This document shows positions 26,803 to 31,839 of a stretch of 64,000 nucleotides of DNA, piece by piece. The stretch's first letter is position 1; each line of letters starts with the position of its first letter. The notes under the pieces were generated by a model that had not been told where the DNA came from, did no database searches, and saw only the letters and a program-made list of their open reading frames with translations. The position numbers were made by a program, and so were the translations under genes. Source of the DNA: Actinomadura parmotrematis. GTDB lineage: Bacteria > Actinomycetota > Actinomycetes > Streptosporangiales > Streptosporangiaceae. Location: the NCBI RefSeq assembly GCF_019458805.1, contig NZ_JAIBOA010000006.1, positions 1 to 64,000 on the forward strand, read 5' to 3'.

Positions 26803-27308
26803 ATGAATCTGAGAAAGGCGAGCGACGCAGGGAGGGACTTCCCCTACACGGCACAGACGACGTGCTACGTGGAGGTCCATAAGACGGCACCGTCACCCAG
26901 GGCGGAGGCGCGGGCAGCTACCGGCGAGCCCTCAGCGGAGATTCACGACTCTTCGCGGCGTGGCCCGGCAAGTGGCGGACCGACCTGTTCGCCATCGACG
27001 ACCTCGACGCCTACGCCAAAGCGCTCGGCATCGTCCACGACAACGAGCGGACCGGTCTCGAAGAGCACGAGCACCAGGTCCGCTGGGAGACCGACGAGTT
27101 CGGGGGCAAGACGACCGGAACGTGGATCGGTATCAAGGTGCACCTCGACTGCGGCTGCGAGATACGCGAACTACGGACGTTCGCCGAGCAGATGCGACGG
27201 CAACGGCGTTGGAATATCGCCGCCGGCAGTGGCTGGGGAAGCAGCGGCAACGCTGACGGCAGCGTGCGTGTGTACTCGATGCGAGCCCTGCGCTCCAGCC
27301 TGAAGTGA
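26803..27308 (+). pseudogene. Frameshifted gene of unknown function
   Basis: AGGAG at 26794-26798 and ATG 26803 start a frame reading MNLRKASDAGRDFPYTAQ and TTCYVEVHK. After about 27 codons this frame turns into Ser/Arg/Pro-rich shadow sequence. From 26883 the neighbouring frame is open without any start codon and reads DGTVTQGGGAGSYRRALSGD, then WRTDLFAIDDLDAYAKALGI, HDNERTGLEEHEHQVRW and IKVHLDCGCEIREL, ending at TGA 27306. A single-base loss between about 26880 and 26900 would join the two into a protein of about 169 residues. I do not recognise the family. It is a pseudogene, a sequencing error or, less likely, a programmed frameshift. Confidence -1.
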
Positions 27309-27377
27309 CGGGGAGACCGGTCGGTAAGGGTTTCGGAGGCGGTCGGCGTCTAGCACGCCCGGCGTGAGAGGGGCAGG

Positions 27378-27401
27378 ACCCCGGCTGCGGCGTGCCGGGG
27401 T
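27378..27401. terminator. Bidirectional terminator hairpin
   Basis: ACCCCGGC (27378-27385) pairs with GCCGGGGT (27394-27401) across an 8-base loop, followed on the plus strand by TCGCCGTTTTCGTTT. It separates the frameshifted gene from the convergent DUF397 gene. Confidence -1.
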
Positions 27402-27420
27402 TCGCCGTTTTCGTTTGCGG

Positions 27421-27630
27421 TCAGGCGTTCTCGATGGTCCGGACGCGTGCGGTGAAGGCGTTCCAGACCGCGGGCGAGAAGGCGAGCGCGGGACCGGTCG
27501 GATCGACGCTGTCGCGGACCGCGATCACGGGAGCGATCGGCGCGACTTCGACGCAGGCGTCATTGCCCTCTGCCGAGTGGCTGCTCTTCCGCCATGCAGC
27601 CGAGGCCGGGGCGACAGGGAAGCTACGCAT
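27421..27630 (-). CDS. DUF397 small protein
   Basis: A 69-residue protein with the DUF397 pattern: W-R-K-S-S-H-S near residue 13, CVEVA, then AVRDSVDPTGPALAFSPAVWNAF. DUF397 proteins are almost always encoded beside an XRE/DUF5753 regulator, and some pairs (for example the WhiJ/BldB-type systems of Streptomyces) control development; some behave like toxin-antitoxin or inhibitor pairs. The ATG at 27630 overlaps the end of the upstream XRE gene by eight bases, so production is coupled. The actual target of this pair is not apparent. Confidence -1.
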   Translation of the reverse strand: MRSFPVAPASAAWRKSSHSAEGNDACVEVAPIAPVIAVRDSVDPTGPALAFSPAVWNAFTARVRTIENA

Positions 27631-28486
27631 TTCGATACTCCTTGGCTACGGCGTCGATAAGGGCTGCCGACTCCTTCACGGACAGCGCGGCACTCGCGAT
27701 GCGATCAAAGGTCACGTTACAACGCCGTACCTGGGCGATGTCTTCGATGTACATCGATCCTGCCGGAGTCTCCACATAAGCGGTATCCAGCTCGACAGCG
27801 GCGGAGAACTCGAACAGGATCATCGCGCCCGCACCGATCGCCGGGTACTGTCCTGCGGCGGTCGGCACGACCCGGATACAGACGTTCGGGCGCCGACCTG
27901 CTGCGAGCAGGGCGCAAAGCTGGTCCGCCATGATGGCCGGACCGCCGACGGGACGATGAAGGACCTCCTCGGCGAGGACGACGTCCAACCGGGGAGCGTT
28001 CTGCCGGGTGAGGAGGGTTCTGCGCGTCATGCGGGCCTGGACGCGCCGGTCGATGTCGTCCGGGTCGTCGTGTCCGGCCGCCATGATGGCGCGAGCGTAG
28101 TCCTCGGTCTGGAGCAGACCGGGCACGAGCTGGATCTGCCAGCTTCGAATGATGTCGGCGGCGTCCTCCAGCTCGGCGTACGAACCGGCGAGGACGTCGC
28201 CGTATGCCGCCCACCATCCACGCTGACCGCTGCGGACATCGCGAGCGAGCTTGACCAGCGCCAGTTTGATCGCCTCGTCGGGCGCGCCGTAGGTCGCCAG
28301 GATCTTCCCGACGTCCTCGACGCTCGGCATGATCGTCGCGGTCTCGATGCGGACGAGCTTCGTTCGACTCCATCCGATCGCGCCGGCGGCGGCCTCGGGC
28401 GCGAGGCCGGTGGTCTGCTCGCGCAGGCGGCGGAGTTCCGCTGCGAGCCGCCTGTGTCGGCTGGTGGGGCCGTGCTCGATGGGCAT
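27623..28486 (-). CDS. XRE-family regulator with DUF5753 domain
   Basis: A 287-residue protein with an N-terminal helix-turn-helix (AAELRRLREQTTGLAPEAAAGAIGWSRTKLVRIE) and a DUF5753 sensor domain from about residue 95 (IRSWQIQLVPGLLQTEDYARAIM, then VVLAEEVLHRPVGGPAIMADQL). This is the standard Scr1/WhiJ-like partner of DUF397. I chose ATG 28486: CATAAT lies seven bases upstream and no ribosome site is visible, so initiation looks leaderless. A GTG eight codons upstream is possible. The divergent three-gene operon of small proteins across the 266-bp gap is a plausible target. Confidence -1.
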   Translation of the reverse strand: MPIEHGPTSRHRRLAAELRRLREQTTGLAPEAAAGAIGWSRTKLVRIETATIMPSVEDVGKILATYGAPDEAIKLALVKLARDVRSGQRGWWAAYGDVLAGSYAELEDAADIIRSWQIQLVPGLLQTEDYARAIMAAGHDDPDDIDRRVQARMTRRTLLTRQNAPRLDVVLAEEVLHRPVGGPAIMADQLCALLAAGRRPNVCIRVVPTAAGQYPAIGAGAMILFEFSAAVELDTAYVETPAGSMYIEDIAQVRRCNVTFDRIASAALSVKESAALIDAVAKEYRNA

Positions 28487-28541
28487 GAAACGGATTATGG
28501 CCGTGATCACACGGTAATGATGTGGCCACTTTGGGTCACCG

Positions 28542-28554
28542 TTGTTATTAACAA
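28542..28554. promoter_or_regulatory. Palindrome between XRE gene and divergent small-protein operon
   Basis: TTGTTA-T-TAACAA is a perfect 6-bp inverted repeat around one base. It is strikingly AT-rich for this genome and sits in the shared divergent region. It is a candidate binding site for the XRE regulator. Confidence -1.
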
Positions 28555-28674
28555 GTGCTGGATGCTGGCACTAGTTCGAGTCATCCTGTCGGTCAGGTGG
28601 AGTTGAGGCCACCTGTCGCGCGATCACCTCGGCTGCCTGTGGGCGCCCCGGCGCAGCGCGGTCCAAAAAGAAGC

Positions 28675-28729
28675 GGCCCTGCGCACGTCGGTTCCCCGGT
28701 GTTGCAGCACCGGAGGCGTGCGCAGGGCC
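28675..28729 (+). promoter_or_regulatory. Leader hairpin upstream of small-protein operon
   Basis: GGCCCTGCGCACG (28675-28687) pairs perfectly with CGTGCGCAGGGCC (28717-28729). An inner stem CCGGTG / CACCGG sits in the 29-base interior. It follows AAAAAGAAG and ends 10 bases before the GGAGG (28740-28744) of the first gene. It could be an attenuator or an RNA-level control element. Confidence -1.
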
Positions 28730-28752
28730 TTGATCGGATGGAGGTCCGATCC

Positions 28753-29118
28753 GTGCCGCAGAATATCGCCGCGCCCTTCACCGGGCTCGGGGACATCGAC
28801 ATTGACGCCGTGCTCGCCGGGCTTCGCGATGCCCATCCCGGCGTCGTGCTCTGGTACGGCGAGTACACCGGGGCGTTGTGGGCCTACGCCGGCGACCGGC
28901 TCGTCGAGGCGGACGACGCGGAGGGTCTCGGGCGCGGTATCGCCGCCGCGTCGCCGCCCGTCCGCACCACCGTTCCCCGGTCCGTGGCGGCCGGGGCGAC
29001 CGGTCGTCCCGCGCGTCCCGTGGCGCCGGTGCGGCGTGCGGCATCCCGGGGCCGCCGCTCGCCCTGGTGGCGTCGCCTCGCCGCGCGGTTGCACGGCGCC
29101 CGTCTGGTCGCGGCCTGA
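28753..29118 (+). CDS. Small protein of unknown function, first of coupled trio
   Basis: A 121-residue protein; I do not recognise a family. Its core GVVLWYGEYTGALWAYAG, then LVEADDAEGLGRGI resembles the core of the next protein (LKIWWGAWTGRYWAFV, LVEGRTPEELLARV), so the two are paralogous domains. The C-terminal 50 residues are basic and Arg/Ala-rich, ending in WWRRLAARLHGARLVAA, possibly membrane- or nucleic-acid-associating. The GTG at 28753 is fixed by GGAGG at 28740-28744. Its stop overlaps the next start (TGATG). It is divergent from the XRE-DUF397 pair, which probably regulates it. Confidence -1.
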   Translation: MPQNIAAPFTGLGDIDIDAVLAGLRDAHPGVVLWYGEYTGALWAYAGDRLVEADDAEGLGRGIAAASPPVRTTVPRSVAAGATGRPARPVAPVRRAASRGRRSPWWRRLAARLHGARLVAA

Positions 29119-29345
29119 TGGACGGCGCGACCGGCCCCTACGACAGCACCGAGCAGCGCGACATCGCGGCCCGCGTCCAGGAGCATTACGGCCTGAAGAT
29201 CTGGTGGGGTGCCTGGACCGGGCGCTACTGGGCCTTCGTGCCCTGGGGCGCATGGGGGTGCCTCGTCGAGGGCCGCACACCCGAGGAACTCCTGGCCCGC
29301 GTCGCCGAGCGGCGCGCCGAACTGCAGGCCAGGAGGCGCGGATGA
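29118..29345 (+). CDS. Small Trp-rich protein, second of coupled trio
   Basis: A 75-residue protein with six tryptophans in about 25 residues (KIWWGAWTGRYWAFVPWGAWG), flanked by a short helical start (STEQRDIAARVQEHYG) and a charged helical end (TPEELLARVAERRAELQARRRG). The core matches the preceding protein. The aromatic hairpin could be a small binding domain; no catalytic residues are evident. ATG 29118 overlaps the upstream stop and its own stop overlaps the next ATG (ATGA), so all three proteins should be made together. Confidence -1.
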   Translation: MDGATGPYDSTEQRDIAARVQEHYGLKIWWGAWTGRYWAFVPWGAWGCLVEGRTPEELLARVAERRAELQARRRG

Positions 29346-29659
29346 ACGACCTCGATCACCTCGCCGGCCTCGCCTCCGCGCTCGTCCGCGCGCGGCGGCC
29401 GTTCGCCGCGACCGGGACGGACGGCCTGCCCGCCCTGCGCCTCTGGGACCCCGCGACTCCCCGCGTCGGGATCCACGTCGTCGCCGCCCCCGACCGCGCC
29501 GGAGCCTGGTGGTTCTGGGCGAGCGTCGGCGTGCCCCTCGCCCGCTGCCACGATCTCGACACCGCCGTCGAGACGATCACGGACGCCCTGGCCTCCCCGG
29601 CGGACCTCCTGCTCGCCGCCCGCGACCACGCCCGCGCCCGGCGGCCCAGGATCGTGTGA
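29342..29659 (+). CDS. Small protein of unknown function, third of coupled trio
   Basis: A 105-residue soluble protein of unknown family. It begins NDLDHLAGLASALVRARRPF and has a central PALRLWDPATPRVGIHVVAAPDRAGAWWFWASVGVPLARCHDLDTAVETITDAL. The arrangement of strand, aromatic strand and helix again recalls the two upstream proteins, but the similarity is too weak to call. ATG 29342 overlaps the upstream stop by four bases. A hairpin at 29720-29743 ends the operon. Confidence -1.
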   Translation: MNDLDHLAGLASALVRARRPFAATGTDGLPALRLWDPATPRVGIHVVAAPDRAGAWWFWASVGVPLARCHDLDTAVETITDALASPADLLLAARDHARARRPRIV

Positions 29660-29719
29660 GCGCGTGCCGGCAACCGGCCGCAGGGCGGTAGGCGCAGCCC
29701 GAACGCGCCAAGGCGCGCC

Positions 29720-29743
29720 GGCGGACGCAGCGGTACGTCCGCC
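29720..29743 (+). terminator. Terminator of small-protein operon
   Basis: GGCGGACG (29720-29727), 8-base loop, CGTCCGCC (29736-29743). It lies 60 bases after the last stop codon. Confidence -1.
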
Positions 29744-29759
29744 CACGCCCGGCCCCGGC

Positions 29760-29862
29760 GATGACCGGCTGGTCACGCGAAGTTGAGATGCGGCGTGTTG
29801 GGCACTTGGAAGATCGAAAATGGCCAACACGCCGCATCTCAACGAGTGATGACCGGGCGGTC
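29760..29862. repeat. 103-bp structured element, copy A
   Basis: The architecture is as follows. Box GATGACCGGCTGGTC (29760-29774) is followed by a 7-nt spacer. A 62-bp hairpin region comes next, with 20-bp perfect arms at 29782-29801 and 29824-29843 and a 22-nt loop. Then GAGT, then box GATGACCGGGCGGTC (29848-29862). Copy B at 49077-49179 has the same lengths throughout. Arm sequences differ between copies by three paired substitutions that keep the pairing. It lies between the small-protein operon and tRNA-Pro. Confidence -1.
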
Positions 29863-30127
29863 ATTGTCGAGGGTGAGGTGGTGAGGGGATGGCGGGACGG
29901 CTATCGGCGGGCGGGCCTGGCCAGGGGGTGGGCGATGCGCTGAGGGTGGAACGGGGGGTGGGTACCGCTCGGTGCCGCGCGGCGCGGTGCCCGAGCGGTA
30001 CAGCGCGGCGTCGCACCGAGGGGTGTGGTGCCCGAGGGGTGTGGTCATGACGCATCAGTGACGCAGGAACGCACAGAGGCCCTTGCCTCTGTGCGAGGAA
30101 AGGGCCTCTGATCTGCTGCTCAACCTG
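29863..30127. other. Non-coding gap before tRNA-Pro
   Basis: I see no gene. It holds a perfect 11-bp stem, GTACCGCTCGG (29962-29972) with CCGAGCGGTAC (29991-30001). There is also a 14-bp direct repeat CCGAGGGGTGTGGT at 30016-30029 and 30032-30045, and the tRNA terminator listed separately. Confidence -1.
30071..30109 (-). terminator. tRNA-Pro terminator with two exclusive folds
   Basis: One fold pairs AGAGGCCCTT (30075-30084) with AAGGGCCTCT (30100-30109). The other pairs GCACAGAGGC (30071-30080) with GCCTCTGTGC (30085-30094) around CCTT. The two share AGAGGC and cannot form together. It lies 19 bases downstream of the tRNA on the minus strand. Confidence -1.
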
Positions 30128-30201
30128 TCGGGGTGGCGGGATTTGAACCCACGACCTCTTCGTCCCGAACGAAGCGCGCTGCCAAGCTGCGCTACACCCC
30201 G
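30128..30201 (-). tRNA. tRNA-Pro (anticodon CGG)
   Basis: The minus strand reads a full cloverleaf. The acceptor stem CGGGGTG pairs with CACCCCG, the D arm is GCGCAGCTTGGCAGCGC, and the anticodon stem CTTCG/CGAAG carries loop TTCGGGA (anticodon CGG). The T arm is GTGGGTTCAAATCCC with GTTCAAAT, and discriminator A is at 30128. CCA is not encoded. Its 3' end faces the accessory strip at 26.6-30.1 kb. Confidence -1.
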
Positions 30202-30311
30202 GTTGGTGGCTGCCCGGGAGTCGTACGTCTCTCCCGGCGCCGTGGACTACTTTAGCGGATGCCGGGGAGTGGTGCGTCCCGTTATCGGACCGGCACGGTC
30301 CGGGCGTCCCG

Positions 30312-31214
30312 TCAGGGGCGCGGGACGAGGGTGAGCAGGGACGCCTCCGGGGGGCAGCAGAAGCGGAACGGGGCCGTCGGGGACGTGCCGAGGCCCGCCG
30401 AGACGTGCAGCCAGGAGCCCTTGTGGCGGTGCAGGCCCTTGACGCGCGGCCGGTCGATGCCGCAGTTGGTGGCGAGGGCGCCGTAGAAGGGGACGCAGAC
30501 CTGGCCGCCGTGGGTGTGGCCGGCGAGGAGCAGGTCGTAGCCGTCGGCGGCGAAGCGGTCCATGTTGCGGGGCTCGGGGGAGTGCATGACGCCGAGGTGG
30601 ACGTCGGCCTGCGGGTCGACGGGGCCGGCGATGCGGTCGTAGCGGTCGCGGCCGATGTGGGAGTCGTCGATGCCGCCGAACTCCACGTCGAGGGCGCCGA
30701 CCTTCAGGCGGCCGATCTTGTTGTTGAGGTCGAGCCAGCCCGCGGCCTGCAGGGACGAGCCGAGCTCGCGCCAGGGCAGGTCGGGGTCGCGGTCCAGGCG
30801 CGGCTTGTAGTCCTTGCCGCTGGTGCGCCACAGGTAGCGCAGCGGGTTCTTGAAGACCGGCGCGTACAGGTCGTTGGAGCCGAACACGAAGGCGCCCGGG
30901 CGGTCCAGGAGGGGGCCGAGGGCGTCGAGGAACGGGCCGATGGAGTCGCGGTGCGCGAGCGCGTCGCCGGTGTTGACCACCAGGTCGGGCTCCAGCGCGT
31001 CCAGCGACCGCACCCAGTGGATGAGGCGCTCCCGGTTCGGGGTGAGGTGCGCGTCCGACAGGTGCAGGATCTTGATGGACGGCCGGCCGGCGGCCAGCAC
31101 CGGCACCTCGAAGCGGCGCAGCCGGAACCAGTTGCGCTCGATGACCGAGGCGTACCCGAACGTGGCGGCGCCCGCGCCGGCGAGGCCGAGCGGCACCGCG
31201 AGAAGCTTTCGCAC
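30312..31214 (-). CDS. Membrane-anchored metallophosphoesterase
   Basis: A 300-residue calcineurin-like phosphoesterase. An N-terminal hydrophobic anchor (LLAVPLGLAGAGAATFGYA) is followed by metal-ligand blocks in order: LHLSDAHLTP, VVNTGDAL, FGSNDLY (in place of GNHD), VMHSPEP and AGHTHGGQ. Homologues act on phosphodiesters or lipids at the membrane surface; the substrate is unknown. GTG 31214 is preceded by AAGGAG. It stands divergent from the YqeY gene in the same arrangement seen around this locus in other actinomycetes. The N in place of the usual GNHE/GNHD histidine-bearing block is a variant worth noting. Confidence -1.
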   Translation of the reverse strand: MRKLLAVPLGLAGAGAATFGYASVIERNWFRLRRFEVPVLAAGRPSIKILHLSDAHLTPNRERLIHWVRSLDALEPDLVVNTGDALAHRDSIGPFLDALGPLLDRPGAFVFGSNDLYAPVFKNPLRYLWRTSGKDYKPRLDRDPDLPWRELGSSLQAAGWLDLNNKIGRLKVGALDVEFGGIDDSHIGRDRYDRIAGPVDPQADVHLGVMHSPEPRNMDRFAADGYDLLLAGHTHGGQVCVPFYGALATNCGIDRPRVKGLHRHKGSWLHVSAGLGTSPTAPFRFCCPPEASLLTLVPRP

Positions 31215-31317
31215 GGTTCTCCTTCCCGAGGACACCATCGTCCCAGAAGGCCGGGCCGCCGCCGAATCGCGGGTAATCCCGGTGAGCCGGGCCCGCCGGT
31301 GCGGGCATGATGTGACC

Positions 31318-31773
31318 ATGAGTGCCCTGAAGGAGAAGCTGGAAACCGACCTTTCGACCGCGATGAAGGCCCGCGACGAGGTGCGCACCCGCACCCTGCG
31401 GATGGCCCTCACCGCGGTCAAGAACGAGGAGGTCTCCGGCAGGCAGGCCCGCACGCTGAGCGACGACGACGTCGTCAAGGTGCTCGGCCGCGAGGCCAAG
31501 AAGCGCCGGGAGGCCGCGACGGCGTTCGCCGACGCCGGGCGCGCCGAGCAGGCGCAGGCCGAGCGCGACGAGAACGCGGTGCTGGAGGAGTACCTGCCCA
31601 AGCAGCTCGGCGACGCCGAGCTCGCCGCGCTCGTCGCGGACGCGATCGCCGAGAGCGGCGCCGCCGGCCCGCGCGCGATGGGGCAGGTCATGAAGGTCGT
31701 GAACCCGAAGGTGGCCGGCCGCGCGGAGGGCGGGCGCGTCGCCGCCGAGGTGCGCAAGCAGCTCGGCGCCTGA
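31318..31773 (+). CDS. GatB/YqeY domain protein
   Basis: A 151-residue YqeY-like protein consisting of the helical tRNA-amidotransferase B tail domain alone (LKEKLETDLSTAMKARDEVRTRTLRMALTAVKNEEV, then EYLPKQLGDAELAALV, and the end GQVMKVVNPKVAGRAEGGRVAAEVRKQL). Its cellular role is unsettled; a link with tRNA-dependent amidation or translation is presumed from the domain. ATG 31318 has CATGAT six bases upstream and no ribosome site, so it is probably leaderless. It ends at a strong bidirectional terminator shared with the penicillin-binding protein gene. Confidence -1.
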   Translation: MSALKEKLETDLSTAMKARDEVRTRTLRMALTAVKNEEVSGRQARTLSDDDVVKVLGREAKKRREAATAFADAGRAEQAQAERDENAVLEEYLPKQLGDAELAALVADAIAESGAAGPRAMGQVMKVVNPKVAGRAEGGRVAAEVRKQLGA

Positions 31774-31786
31774 CCGGAGGACGCGG

Positions 31787-31822
31787 AACGGCCCGGCACC
31801 CCGCGCGGGGTGCCGGGCCGTT
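31787..31822. terminator. Bidirectional terminator, 16-bp stem
   Basis: AACGGCCCGGCACCCC (31787-31802), loop GCGC, GGGGTGCCGGGCCGTT (31807-31822). The pairing is perfect, and it lies between convergent yqeY and the penicillin-binding protein gene. Confidence -1.
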
Positions 31823-31839
31823 CGCGCGCCGTCAGCGGG

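Noticed and set aside
29761..29943. Similar short peptides (MTGWSREVEMRRVG... and MTTWSPHVDLRRVG...) encoded by elements A and B
   Set aside because: The likeness follows from the shared palindrome. Matching peptides also appear on the opposite strand and there is no ribosome site.
30010..30045. Iteron-like direct repeat CCGAGGGGTGTGGT as a plasmid origin
   Set aside because: Only two copies and no rep gene. It is recorded as a simple direct repeat.
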